A stretch of DNA of 64,000 nucleotides from Leuconostoc mesenteroides subsp. mesenteroides ATCC 8293 (GCF_000014445.1 NC_008531.1:1519001-1583000), one strand, 5' to 3'; counted from the first letter of the stretch, positions 36,859 to 47,000 are shown. Notes: a model not told the origin generated them from the sequence alone. Numbers and translations: made by a program.

Positions 36859-36886
36859 ATTTTACATCAATTATTATATATGTCAA
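36859..36886 (-). promoter_or_regulatory. Promoter of the histidine operon
   Basis: Minus strand TTGACA (36881-36886) and TAAAAT (36859-36864) with a 16-nt spacer, just upstream of the T-box leader. Confidence 0.7.
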
Positions 36887-36927
36887 TACTTATTTTTATA
36901 TAATAAAACATGCATTCTCATATCATT

Positions 36928-38034
36928 TTATCCTTCAATAACTATCTTGCCCCTTCCTGTCTTCTTAGACTGATAAACTAGGTCGTCAGCAATATCAAAA
37001 GTTATCTTTAAATTAAACTTATAATTTTTTGAAAAACTTACACCAGCCGAGAAACTCATCAAGTGATTTTGATCTCCTAGAGGCAGTTTACTCAGCTCAA
37101 GTTGCATACTTTTTAAGAACTTTCCGATATCAGAAAAATTATTGGGATCAAACATCCAAACAAATTCCTCACCGCCATAGCGATAAATTCCTAAATCTTT
37201 TGAATTTAGTTTGTAGGCTAGGCGCTCTCTCAAAAATAAAGAAAATTCCTGTAAAACTTTATTTCCAGCTTCATGTCCGTAGGTATCATTAACATTTTTA
37301 AAATAATCCAGATCAATAACTGCAATGCCAGTATTTGTCTGTTTGTCAGGACCTAACAAGATATCTTGTTCAAATTTTTTATAATTAAAAAAACCTGTTA
37401 ATTTATCGAAAATAACTTCTTTCTGCAGTTGAATATTCTTATTTTGCAAATTAGTAACTTGAAAATACACTTTTCGAGTTATTAAAATCGTGATAATAGC
37501 TACAGTGGCACGAATTATCCAATTCGTTGGTTGATTGAAGATACTATATATCACAACATGGGGAATGAAGGGAGCAAAAAAAAGACTAGTGGCCACAATA
37601 AATATTTCAGAAAGAATCATTGAGAGTGTTTGATTAGAAACATATTTATCAAATACTTTCATATAAAATATAGCCATTCCAGCTACTACTAGTGAAGCCA
37701 AAACATTAACAGTTGTTAAGTGACCATCCACAAATAGCATGTATAACATTCTTACAAAGGGTGTAATAATAACCAAAAGAATGGCTTGCTTTTTATCAAC
37801 CAAGTAAAAAATTAAAAGTGCGAGTAAATATTCATGTGCTACAACACCAATAAAATGATAAGAAACTGACATTGATGTATAAAGCATAGCAACATATATT
37901 ATTGGTTTTATCCATTGTTCATAACGACTACCGGAATTGCTATACATTAAAAATTGCATACTAATTAACGTAGAAATAGCTAAATTCATTATAACCAACA
38001 TCAACAATAGATAACTAAACAAATAGGTTAACAT
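36928..38034 (-). CDS. Membrane-bound GGDEF diguanylate cyclase
   Basis: A 368-residue protein with about six hydrophobic segments (1-30, 43-60, 68-103, 108-125, 138-165, 172-190) and a GGDEF domain (about 205-366). The active-site motif is GGEEF (287-291) with DLDYFKNVNDTYGHEAGN (241-258) for substrate and metal binding, so it is probably an active cyclase making c-di-GMP. No RxxD inhibitory site is seen before the motif. Its ATG overlaps the stop of the upstream EAL gene by 7 nt, so the two enzymes are translated as a pair. Confidence 0.88.
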   Translation of the reverse strand: MLTYLFSYLLLMLVIMNLAISTLISMQFLMYSNSGSRYEQWIKPIIYVAMLYTSMSVSYHFIGVVAHEYLLALLIFYLVDKKQAILLVIITPFVRMLYMLFVDGHLTTVNVLASLVVAGMAIFYMKVFDKYVSNQTLSMILSEIFIVATSLFFAPFIPHVVIYSIFNQPTNWIIRATVAIITILITRKVYFQVTNLQNKNIQLQKEVIFDKLTGFFNYKKFEQDILLGPDKQTNTGIAVIDLDYFKNVNDTYGHEAGNKVLQEFSLFLRERLAYKLNSKDLGIYRYGGEEFVWMFDPNNFSDIGKFLKSMQLELSKLPLGDQNHLMSFSAGVSFSKNYKFNLKITFDIADDLVYQSKKTGRGKIVIEG

Positions 38035-38756
38035 TTTTGTGCCTCGATCATATCCTCTCTAGGTTTACCAAAAAACCAACCTTGCTGATAAATGATACCC
38101 ATTTTTTGTAGTAATATTTGAGTATCAACATTTTCAACACCTTCGAAAACAAAGGCCAAATTATTTTTTTTGGCTAAATTATCCCATTCTTTCAAAAATG
38201 AAATACTGATTTGGCAAGAATCCTCTTTAAAATGTGGCCAAGCAAACTTAATACCATCAACTAAATTGACATTGTCCTGTACGTGTGACAAGGTATTCCG
38301 ACCTGTACCAATATCATCAACAAAAATTCTATACCCCATTTTTTTGATTTTCTTGACAGCATCCAGTAAATAATTGCTGCCATTAGTTGCATAGGATCTT
38401 TCTGTCAGTTCAACAATAATATTGGGTGCCCAAGTATGCATTCTTTCGAAGAATTCATGTGTTTGTGGTGATTTAAATTGTATTATTTCAAAATTAATTG
38501 AAAGTTTAGTACAAGGATTTTCTTGTAATATTTCCTTTAATTGTTTTTCAAAAAAAGAAAGCACAATTTGATTTCCTGATTGACTTTTGATTAAGTCGAA
38601 AAATATTTCTCCAGGAAATTGCCTTGTTTTCTTAGAACGTAATAATATTTCGTAAAACGCGATCTTATCTTTTTGTTTACCAGAAATTTTAACAACTGGC
38701 TGCATCACAAAATAAAAATCTTTAATAACTCCCAGTTGCTCGTGATGCTCAGTCAT
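38028..38756 (-). CDS. EAL-domain c-di-GMP phosphodiesterase
   Basis: A 242-residue stand-alone EAL domain. The motif reads EIL (E36) instead of EAL, but other catalytic and metal residues are in place: N88 (SINFE), E116 (ELTER), D147-D148 (VDDIGTG), K170 (GIKFAW), E205 (EGVEN), and Q225 (QGWFFGKP). Hydrolysis of c-di-GMP to pGpG is therefore plausible. It lacks a membrane segment or sensor. It is coupled to the downstream GGDEF gene. Confidence 0.86.
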   Translation of the reverse strand: MTEHHEQLGVIKDFYFVMQPVVKISGKQKDKIAFYEILLRSKKTRQFPGEIFFDLIKSQSGNQIVLSFFEKQLKEILQENPCTKLSINFEIIQFKSPQTHEFFERMHTWAPNIIVELTERSYATNGSNYLLDAVKKIKKMGYRIFVDDIGTGRNTLSHVQDNVNLVDGIKFAWPHFKEDSCQISISFLKEWDNLAKKNNLAFVFEGVENVDTQILLQKMGIIYQQGWFFGKPREDMIEAQKC

Positions 38757-38847
38757 AGTTGCTCTCCACTATTTATCAAGTTTTTGTTTTTTCGTTTTAT
38801 CATCAAAAATTCTATAGTTTTCTAACACACTTATGTCTACTAATCCC

Positions 38848-39690
38848 CTATTTTTTATCTACAATCAATTCTTTCATTTCATCATAATATAATCCTAGAG
38901 CGTTCACTTCGTGCGCATCGGAACCATAAACCAGCTCAATACCTATTTTTTTTGCTTGCTCAGCAATATCAAATGTAGGGTAACTTTCACCATTGTATGG
39001 CTTACTAAAACCAGCCGCATTAAAATCTAACTGATAATTTTTTTGCTTAATAATTGCTAACAATTCAGTAATCTGTTGCTTGATAGATTCGTCAAACTTT
39101 GGCAAATGTAATAGTTTTTGGTATTTTCGAATGAGCGTAATATGTCCAATTCGCACAGGCACTTTTAGCCCAGTATCAAAGTTTACACTTTGGATAACTG
39201 CGTCATAATAACGTTTAAATAATATTTGAGGATTACGACACTCGTCACTAAAATATGCTGACAATGTATCTGGCTCGTAATCAATAGGTGCAACATTTCC
39301 CTCATTGTTAGGTAAAAAATGCACAGATAAAACAATTTCATCAATCCAATTAGATTCTCTCTGTAAAAATGAATGTATGTCAGTTTCATATACTTTTAGA
39401 TAGTCTACTTCAAAACCAGATTTGATGTTTATTTTATCTTTAAACTTTTCTTTCACTCGCTCAACTTCAGATTTATAAAATGTTAACTCATCAATTGCCA
39501 TAGCAGAATTATCACGTGCATCGTCAGGACCAACAAATTCTTCTAAAAATTGTTGTGGCAACGGTGCGTGCTCTGTAACAACATATTCAGTAAATCCCAA
39601 ATCAATAGCTCGTTCAATATACATATCAAGCTGCTCTGTGCTGCCGTGATGAGAAAACTGTGTATGAGTATGTCCGTCTTTTTTTATCAT
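38848..39690 (-). CDS. hisK: Histidinol-phosphatase (PHP family)
   Basis: The product dephosphorylates histidinol phosphate, the step not encoded in the his operon. I start at ATG 39690 (AAGGTGA 8 nt upstream; 280 residues), because the longer frame begins 13 residues earlier without a ribosome-binding site. PHP metal motifs: DGHTHT (4-9), TEHAPL near 49, SVHFLP near 130, and YGSDAHE near 257. HisC-type pathway completion fits the nearby operon, although two c-di-GMP genes lie between. Confidence 0.9.
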   Translation of the reverse strand: MIKKDGHTHTQFSHHGSTEQLDMYIERAIDLGFTEYVVTEHAPLPQQFLEEFVGPDDARDNSAMAIDELTFYKSEVERVKEKFKDKINIKSGFEVDYLKVYETDIHSFLQRESNWIDEIVLSVHFLPNNEGNVAPIDYEPDTLSAYFSDECRNPQILFKRYYDAVIQSVNFDTGLKVPVRIGHITLIRKYQKLLHLPKFDESIKQQITELLAIIKQKNYQLDFNAAGFSKPYNGESYPTFDIAEQAKKIGIELVYGSDAHEVNALGLYYDEMKELIVDKK

Positions 39691-39716
39691 TATAATCACC
39701 TTATTTTCTACTATAA

Positions 39717-39742
39717 CAAAAAAACACACGCCAAGTGTGTTA
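39717..39742 (-). terminator. Terminator after the Cof-type HAD gene
   Basis: Minus strand AACACAC, 5-nt loop, GTGTGTT then a run of Ts, overlapping the stop of the HAD gene and preceding hisK. Confidence 0.8.
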
Positions 39743-40546
39743 AACGTTTTCTAATATTGTTTTTAAGACGCCATCATGCTGATTATCGGCTACAGAAATA
39801 TCGAAATCATGTTTAAATAATTCCGGGTCACTATTAGTCATCGCAACCGGATGCCCAACATATTCCAACATCTCCATGTCATTCAATCCATCGCCAAATG
39901 CCATAATATCTTTCGCATCAACATGCAATGCATCAGCAATATACTTTAGTGCATTGGCTTTGTTTACATCAGCATTAACAATATCAATCGCACCGTACCC
40001 CGAAGTAGTGACATGGACAACTTTACCTAAAATGGATTTGAGATCATTCATATAAGCTACTTCATTATGAGATAAAACAATTGTTGACTTCAAAATCGGT
40101 TCGACTACATCATCAATGCTGTCAACTAATGTTAAGTTTTCAAAATATTCTGAGGAAATTTTGAAGGTGTCACCAATTGCTGCCTGTGATTTTAACATGT
40201 ATGTAGTTGATTGTCCATTAAACGCCAATCCCACCGCAACATCATCGAGATATTTTTCAGTTACAGAAAAAATAGTTTTCAATGCTTCCTTGGGCAAAAA
40301 TTTGACATTTTGCACTTCACCATCTAACATCACCTCAGCACCATTATTGGCGATGATTTGATACTCACCTTCAAAGTTTTTGAAGTACTCTAAAACTTTT
40401 TGCAAATGATTACCAGTCGCTACAATGAACTGCATGTTTTGTGCTTTCATTTTTTGCAACACTTCTCGAAAGAGTGGTTCATTAATTGTTTTATCATCTC
40501 GTAAAAAAGTTGCGTCTAGATCTGATGCTATAAGTTTAAGTGTCAT
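39740..40546 (-). CDS. Cof-type HAD-IIB phosphatase
   Basis: A 268-residue cytoplasmic HAD phosphatase. I start at ATG 40546 (MTLKLIASDLDATFL) with AAAGGA 7 nt upstream. Motif I is SDLDATFL, motif III is the lysine in NADVNKANALKYI near 195, and motif IV is AFGDGLNDMEML near 215. A cap domain lies between. The family acts on sugar phosphates, riboflavin precursors or PLP; the substrate here is not evident. Confidence 0.88.
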   Translation of the reverse strand: MTLKLIASDLDATFLRDDKTINEPLFREVLQKMKAQNMQFIVATGNHLQKVLEYFKNFEGEYQIIANNGAEVMLDGEVQNVKFLPKEALKTIFSVTEKYLDDVAVGLAFNGQSTTYMLKSQAAIGDTFKISSEYFENLTLVDSIDDVVEPILKSTIVLSHNEVAYMNDLKSILGKVVHVTTSGYGAIDIVNADVNKANALKYIADALHVDAKDIMAFGDGLNDMEMLEYVGHPVAMTNSDPELFKHDFDISVADNQHDGVLKTILENV

Positions 40547-40614
40547 TATCGATTCCTTTATACATAAACGGTCTAATACGAACAAACATTAGATATATTG
40601 AAAATAAAAGTATA

Positions 40615-40794
40615 TTATCGTTGAACCCACCACCACAATAATTTTATGAGTCCGAAGACAAAAACGCCTGCCACCAGTGGCCAAAAAACAGCAAAGAAAA
40701 CTGATACAAATGAAAAATGAGAAATATTAAGTAAATTTGATCCAAGTAACACGACAAATACAAAAACTGGTAAAATACGTTCCATACTTTTCAT
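40615..40794 (-). CDS. 59-residue hydrophobic membrane peptide coupled to ffh
   Basis: I do not recognise this peptide. Its ATG (40792-40794) shares a base with the ffh stop codon as TAATG, a typical coupling arrangement. It encodes two hydrophobic stretches, about residues 6-24 (ILPVFVFVVLLGSNLL) and 28-51 (FSFVSVFFAVFWPLVAGVFV), and ends KLLWWWVQR. Two membrane spans are likely. No gene on the minus strand lies immediately behind it. Its place in the SRP operon suggests, but does not prove, a link to membrane insertion. Confidence 0.55.
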   Translation of the reverse strand: MKSMERILPVFVFVVLLGSNLLNISHFSFVSVFFAVFWPLVAGVFVFGLIKLLWWWVQR

Positions 40795-42269
40795 TACTTA
40801 CGTCCACGTTTCTTTTTAGCCTTTTGCAGCCGACGTGCAGCTTGTTTTACAGCAAAGTTTTGCATTTTCTGTCCTAAGTTTCCTTTGGGCATTCCACCAT
40901 TCATGCCACCCATCATTGAGGACATATCCATGCCTGAACCACTCATCATTTTATCAATGCCACCAAAGTTCCCATTAGTTGCTTGATTCATCATTTTACG
41001 CATTTGATCAAATTGCTTGATCATACGATTAACCTCAACAATTGGCCGACCAGCACCAGCCGCCAAACGACGACGACGAGAAGGGTTGATTAAATCAGGA
41101 TTCTCTCGTTCTTCAGGTGTCATTGAGCCAACTATTGCTTCTAAATGAGCGAATTGTTTAGCATCAAGATTAACATTAGCTAAAGCTGGATTATTTGCCA
41201 TTCCCGGAATCATCTTTAACAAATCTTCCATTGGCCCCATGCTCTGTACTTGTTTTAATTGTGCAACAAAGTCATTAAAGTCAAAGGTATTTTGACGCAT
41301 TTTTTCGAGCTGTTTAGTTTGCTCTTCTTCGTCAAAATCACGTTGTGCTTTTTCAATCAACGTTAAGACATCGCCCATGCCCAAAATACGCGAAGCCATA
41401 CGATCAGGATAGAACACATCTAAATCAGTAGGCTTTTCACCTTGACCAACAAATTTAATTGGTTTTCCAGTGACATCTCGAATGGACAATGCCGCACCGC
41501 CACGCGTATCACCATCTAACTTTGTTAGAACAACACCCGTTAAATCAAGTGAAGCAGAGAAACCTTTGGCCGTTTCCGCTGCGTTCTGCCCAGTCATGGC
41601 ATCAACTGTCAATAATATTTCATCAGGATCAGCAATTTCTGCAATATCTTTTAATTCTTGCATCAATTCTTCATCAATTTGAAGACGTCCAGCTGTATCG
41701 ATGAATACATAATCATTTTTATTCTCAGCAGCCTTCTCTAATCCAGCTCGAACAATGTCACGTGGGTTGACGTCTGTGCCCATTGAAAAAACTGGAATAT
41801 CTAAGTCACGACCAAGTATTTCTAATTGATCAATCGCAGCAGGACGATAAATATCTGCAGCGATTAATAATGGTCGGGCATTATTTTCATTTTTGAGTTT
41901 GTAGGCCAGTTTGGCAACAGTTGTAGTTTTACCAGCACCTTGCAAACCAGCCATCATAATGATTGTTGGTATTTTTGGTGACTTATTTAACGGCACCGCT
42001 TCTTCACCCATTGTTGCAGTCAATTCATCGTTGACAATCTTAACAATTTGTTGTGCTGGATTCAAACCCTCCATGATATCAGTGCCACTTGCTTTTTCGC
42101 GCACATTGGCCACAAATTTTTTCACTGTGTCATAATTAACATCGGCCTCTAATAAGGCCAACCGGATTTCCCGCATTGTTGCGCGCAAATCCTCTTCACT
42201 AACACGGCCATGTCCTGTCAGATTTTTAATTGCCTTTGATAGGCGTTCTGTTAGATTTTCAAATGCCAT
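40794..42269 (-). CDS. ffh: Signal recognition particle protein Ffh
   Basis: The GTPase that binds signal sequences with SRP RNA and delivers ribosomes to FtsY. 491 residues. The N domain precedes the G domain with GLQGAGKTTT near 108, DTAGR near 190, and TKLDGDTRGG near 246. The C-terminal M domain is methionine-rich (MMGGMNGGMPKGN near 460) and ends in a basic tail KKKRGRK. The upstream gene is ylxM, 42 nt away. Confidence 0.97.
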   Translation of the reverse strand: MAFENLTERLSKAIKNLTGHGRVSEEDLRATMREIRLALLEADVNYDTVKKFVANVREKASGTDIMEGLNPAQQIVKIVNDELTATMGEEAVPLNKSPKIPTIIMMAGLQGAGKTTTVAKLAYKLKNENNARPLLIAADIYRPAAIDQLEILGRDLDIPVFSMGTDVNPRDIVRAGLEKAAENKNDYVFIDTAGRLQIDEELMQELKDIAEIADPDEILLTVDAMTGQNAAETAKGFSASLDLTGVVLTKLDGDTRGGAALSIRDVTGKPIKFVGQGEKPTDLDVFYPDRMASRILGMGDVLTLIEKAQRDFDEEEQTKQLEKMRQNTFDFNDFVAQLKQVQSMGPMEDLLKMIPGMANNPALANVNLDAKQFAHLEAIVGSMTPEERENPDLINPSRRRRLAAGAGRPIVEVNRMIKQFDQMRKMMNQATNGNFGGIDKMMSGSGMDMSSMMGGMNGGMPKGNLGQKMQNFAVKQAARRLQKAKKKRGRK

Positions 42270-42311
42270 AGGTTATTAAACTGTACACACTATTTTGTGC
42301 ACATTTCCCTT

Positions 42312-42656
42312 CTAGTTATCAATTTCCGTCGTTAAAAGCTTCTGTACCAATAATTTTAACACATTATCATCTGGATAATGTGTCTCGATATATTGTTCAA
42401 CATCCTTTTCTAATGCCTGTCGCTTTGCAAAATCGACTTGCAAATGAAGGATGTTTTCGTATTTTTCAAGTTGTTCAATAGCTCGATTGATATTATCTGA
42501 TACTGCTTGGCGACTAACGGTCTCCGCTTCAGCGATTTCAACAATAGAGTAATCATCTTCAAAATAGTAACGTAAATAAGCTTGTTGCTTATCCGTCAAC
42601 AATTTTTCATAGAAACCAAATAGTTCGTTGATATGAGTCTTCTTTGCTAAATTCAT
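42312..42656 (-). CDS. ylxM: YlxM-like helix-turn-helix DNA-binding protein (SRP operon)
   Basis: A 114-residue protein of the YlxM/p13 family, in the conserved position between ftsY and ffh. It has a sigma-70 region-4-like helix-turn-helix (YSIVEIAEAETVSRQAVSDN near 35-55). Family members have been linked to SRP assembly in streptococci. It overlaps ftsY by 4 nt. Confidence 0.92.
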   Translation of the reverse strand: MNLAKKTHINELFGFYEKLLTDKQQAYLRYYFEDDYSIVEIAEAETVSRQAVSDNINRAIEQLEKYENILHLQVDFAKRQALEKDVEQYIETHYPDDNVLKLLVQKLLTTEIDN

Positions 42657-43981
42657 GATTCAACCAATTCCTTGAATAGCCCATAAACGAATTCTTCAGG
42701 CTTGAATTCACGCAAGTCACTAGCTTTTTCACCAAAACCAATCCATTTAACCGGTAAGTGCATTTCATTACGAATGGCAAAAACAATACCGCCCTTAGCT
42801 GTACCATCCATTTTTGTCAACACAATACCACTGACATCAGATGAATTTTTGAACAATTTTGCCTGTTGCAATGCATTCTGACCGGTTGTTGCATCAAGAA
42901 CCAACAAAACTTCGTGCGGTGCTTCAGGAATTTCACGCTGAATAATGCGTTTCATTTTTTCTAGTTCTTGCATTAAATTAACATTATTTTGCAATCGACC
43001 TGCCGTGTCAACAAATAAAACATCATAATTTTCATCGCGAGCTTTTTCAACTGCTGCAAAGACAACAGAAGCAGGATCCGCTTTTTCTTTACCAGCAACA
43101 ACGGGTACATGCGCACGTTCACCCCATTCTTGCAATTGTTTGGTAGCACCAGCACGAAATGTGTCCGCTGCGGCTAACAAAACAGACTTACCTGCTTTTT
43201 GATACTTACTTGCCAATTTACCGATCGTTGTTGTTTTACCAACACCATTCACTCCCACAAATAGAATAACTGTTGTTTGTCCTTTGGGTGCAAAATTCAT
43301 TGTGGCATCTTCATTTATACCGTCGGCCTCATACAAATCAACCATTTTTTTAATGATGACATCGCGAACGTCTTCTTTACGCTTCGCATTTTTTAATTTC
43401 ACTTCTTCTCGAAGTTCGTCACTAATCTTTATAGCCATATCAAAGCCAACGTCCGCACCAACTAAAGTTTCTTCCAAGTCTTCGAAGAAATTTTCATCCA
43501 CCGAACGGAAATTAGCCAAAAATCGGTTAAATCTATCTGCAAAGCCAGTACGTGACTTTTTCAATCCTGCATCGTAAATTTGTTGCTCAGTTGTTTCTGT
43601 TTCTGTTTCTGTTTCTGTTTCTGTTTCTGTTTCTGTTTCTGTTTCTGTTTCTGTTTCTGTTTCTGTTTCTGTTTCTGTTTCTGTTTCTGTTTCTGTTTCT
43701 GTTTCTGTTTCTGTTTCTGTTTCTGTTAATTGTGGGGTACTGATTTTTTGTTTGTCAAGCGCCTCTTGCCAAATCTTGGCTTCATCTTCGTTAACTAAAC
43801 CAACTTGTTCCATCATCGGTTGCGTCACGGCTGACGTATTTTCAGATACAGCAGTACTTTGCTCATCCTCAGAAGCATCACTATTAGATTCAGATTCACT
43901 CAAAATTTCAGTGGATTCTGACGCAGACTCCTGCTCAACCGTTTCATTTTTCTTTTTACGGAAAATATCAAATAATCCCAT
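42653..43981 (-). CDS. ftsY: Signal recognition particle receptor FtsY
   Basis: The membrane-associated GTPase receptor for SRP. 442 residues. An acidic N-terminal A domain (about 1-140) contains the (Thr-Glu)22 repeat, then the NG domain with GVNGVGKTTTIGKLA near 245, DTAGRLQNN near 328, and TKMDGTAKGG near 388. The A domain is known to vary in length between species, so the repeat is probably tolerated. It overlaps ylxM by 4 nt and follows smc by 69 nt. Confidence 0.97.
   Translation of the reverse strand: MGLFDIFRKKKNETVEQESASESTEILSESESNSDASEDEQSTAVSENTSAVTQPMMEQVGLVNEDEAKIWQEALDKQKISTPQLTETETETETETETETETETETETETETETETETETETETETETETTEQQIYDAGLKKSRTGFADRFNRFLANFRSVDENFFEDLEETLVGADVGFDMAIKISDELREEVKLKNAKRKEDVRDVIIKKMVDLYEADGINEDATMNFAPKGQTTVILFVGVNGVGKTTTIGKLASKYQKAGKSVLLAAADTFRAGATKQLQEWGERAHVPVVAGKEKADPASVVFAAVEKARDENYDVLFVDTAGRLQNNVNLMQELEKMKRIIQREIPEAPHEVLLVLDATTGQNALQQAKLFKNSSDVSGIVLTKMDGTAKGGIVFAIRNEMHLPVKWIGFGEKASDLREFKPEEFVYGLFKELVES
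43593..43724. repeat. 22 perfect tandem copies of GTTTCT inside ftsY
   Basis: The 132-bp array on the plus strand is (GTTTCT)22, with no interruption; on the coding strand it reads (ACAGAA)22 and encodes (Thr-Glu)22. Being a 6-nt unit it keeps the frame whatever the copy number. It lies in the acidic A domain of FtsY. Confidence 0.97.
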
Positions 43982-44050
43982 TTATTTTTCTCCTAATCCA
44001 AGTAATACACGCTTCTGAGCATATAGCTGTTTCTTAAACAAATTATACAA

Positions 44051-47000
44051 TTATGAAACTGCTTCTTCCATTCGATCTAAATCAACTGAGACCATTTTTG
44101 ACACGCCAGCTTCTTGCATCGTCACACCATATAACAAATTAGCATTCACCATCGTCCCCTTACGGTGCGTAATAACGATAAATTGTGTATCACCAGCAAA
44201 TTCACGTAAATATCTAGCAAAACGCGCCACATTTGCTTCATCCAACGCAGCTTCGGCTTCATCAAGCACAACAAAAGGAACAGGGCGAACGTGCAAAATA
44301 GCAAATAACAGCGTAATCGCAGTCAATGCTTTTTCACCACCAGACAACAAACTCATTTGCTGGAACTTTTTACCAGGAGGTTGCGCTGTTATATCAATAC
44401 CGGTTGTTAATAAATGGGCTGGATCTGTTAAGCTAATTTCTGCACGACCACCGCCAAACATTTTGGCATAAATATCTGAAAAATGTGCCGCAACTGCATC
44501 AAAAGTCTTTTTAAAACGAACTTGTACTTCCTTGTCCATTTCATCAATTGTTTGTAGCAGCGTTTCTTTAGCTGAGTTCAAATCATCGCGTTGTTTTGTC
44601 AAAAATTCAAATCGTGTTTTTACAGACTCATACTCTTCAATAGCTCCAATGTTAACATTGCCAATTTCATCTAAACTACGTTTAACTAAGCGCAACTGTT
44701 CGGTAATATTTTGGAAATCCATGTCAGCAACTTTTTGGTACAAAGCTTCCACATCGCCAACATCGTACTGCGTCAGTAATTGCGTTTGCAGATTTTCTAT
44801 CTGTGTCTGCAAACGAGCCAAGTGCGCTGCAGACTGACTTTGTGATCCAATAAGCGTTCTCAAAGTCTCCTGTTGCGTTGCAAATTGCTCTTCCAAATCC
44901 GTGATGCTGTTCGTCAAAGCCACGATTTGTGTATTAATATTGTCATACTTTTCTTGTGTGGCATCAAGTTGATGCGACATATCATCAATTATACTTTGAT
45001 TAGCTACATTACCTTGCGCTATAGCCAATTGTTTTTGCAGATTTTTTAAGTTTTCTTCTACAGTACTATGCTCTCTCTGTAGTTCATTACGTTGATTCTG
45101 TAATAAACTCAACTGGCCATTAATACTGTCAAGCTGAGCACCAACTGTTGCAAACTGAGTTTGCAACGTGGCTTTTTCTTCATTTGTTGATTGTGATTTT
45201 ATTGAAGCTGTCTCTAAGTCATGAGCTAATTTGGCAGTCAGCTGTTCTTGATCCAGTTTTTGTTGTTCAATATTTTCGATTTTAGTACTAAACTCTACTA
45301 TGCGATTTTTCAGTTCTAGTTGTTGTTCGCTTACTTCTTTCAATTCATATTCAATAGCTTGCACGGCTCTTTTTTGTTGCTTTATAGCATCCTGTTGCCG
45401 CGATAACTCATAATCAATTTTTTTAGTATCATTTTGAGCTGCTCGCAATGATTCTTGTGCCAAAAGTAGTTTTTCTTGTAACTGTTCACCAGTTGAACGT
45501 TTCAACTGCAGTGTTTCTTCTAATGTTCTTGCTTGAACAGATAATTCATCTGCACGTTCACTTAATTCAGCAATATCAGATTGACGACTCAATAAGGTTG
45601 CGCCACGTTTTTGAGTTGCGCCACCTGTCATAGAACCACCAGCATTAACAACTTGGCCACTTAGACTTACCACGCGAAAACGAAAATGTCCACGTTTGGC
45701 AATTTCAGTTGCTTGATTTAAATTTTCCGCCAAAACGGTTGTCCCTAATATGTTGGCTTTAATAGCAGACATTTCCTCAGGCATATCAATCAAATTCGCG
45801 GCAACTCCTATAAAACCATCCATGTGTTGCACTGCTTCCAGACCGCTTAAGTGACGTGATTTGATGGTATCCATTGGTAAAATTGTAACACGTCCCGCCC
45901 GGTTTTTTGTTAAATAAGAAATAACCTGCTTGGCCGTTGATGTATTATCTACTACAACCTGTTGTAACACACCACCTAATACGGTTTCAATTGCCAAAGC
46001 ATAACGACTGGGAACGGTCATTAATTCAGCAATAACCCCTTTAATACCACTAAATTTTTCTAAAGTTTGTGGCTTCATCAGCGCGCGAACACCTTGATAA
46101 AAGCCAGCATACTCGTCTAATGAATTGAGTGCATCGCGATGACTACGTGCCTTGTTTAATTCATCTAATACCTTGTACCAATTTTGCTCTGTGGACTTAT
46201 ATATTTTTGCTGCATTACCAATGTCTTTCTTTAAATCTGCTACATTTTTTTCAAGTTCTGTAATGTTTACATCATTATGATCACTATTTGGTACTTTTTT
46301 GTTAAACGTTCTTTGAATAGCTGTTAACTCTTTGTTTTCATTATCAAGACGGACTGACAACACTTTTTGACGACTTTCTAGCTGCTGTAATAGCTTTTCG
46401 TCATTTTTTTGCGTGTTATGCAGTGTAGCTATATCCTGCATTGTTTGAATATAATGATGTCGATTTACTTCAATTTTGCTTTGTATTTCACGTTGTAACT
46501 CAACTTGTACACTTGTATCGAATTGTCCCAGACTAATTTTTAGTTGTTGGTATTGTTTTTGTAACCCATCATTTTGTTTTTCTACTTGGCTAATTTGTTC
46601 ATCTAATTTCCGAACACGATTTTGTAAATCAAACTCTTGTTTTTTAGCACTTTCAACATCTCTATTTAGCGTTGAAATTTGCTGTGCTCCTAAATTTTTA
46701 GCGCCAATCAAACGTTCACGTTTTTGAGTACACTCTAGAATTGTAGCCTGTAAGCTATCTCGTGACAATTGTGCACTAACACGTTCTTGACGTTTGTCCA
46801 ATAATTTTTTATTGACAACATCTAGTGCTAGCTTCGTCTGGTTAACACGTTTGTCATGTGTTTCTACTTGTTTGGTCGTTGATGATATTTGACCATTAAG
46901 ATCATGAATTGACCATGCCAATCGCGCCTTGTCTAACGTATCAAAACGTTCTTTTTGAGCTAAATAATCTGTTGCTTCTGCCGCCTGCTCCGCTAATGGA

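Noticed and set aside
43593..43724. Possible CRISPR array
   Set aside because: The unit is a 6-bp uninterrupted repeat with no spacers; it is a coding microsatellite.
43552..43743. Plus-strand frame of Phe/Leu repeats opposite ftsY
   Set aside because: It is only the complement of the (ACAGAA)n array, with no ribosome-binding site or other support.
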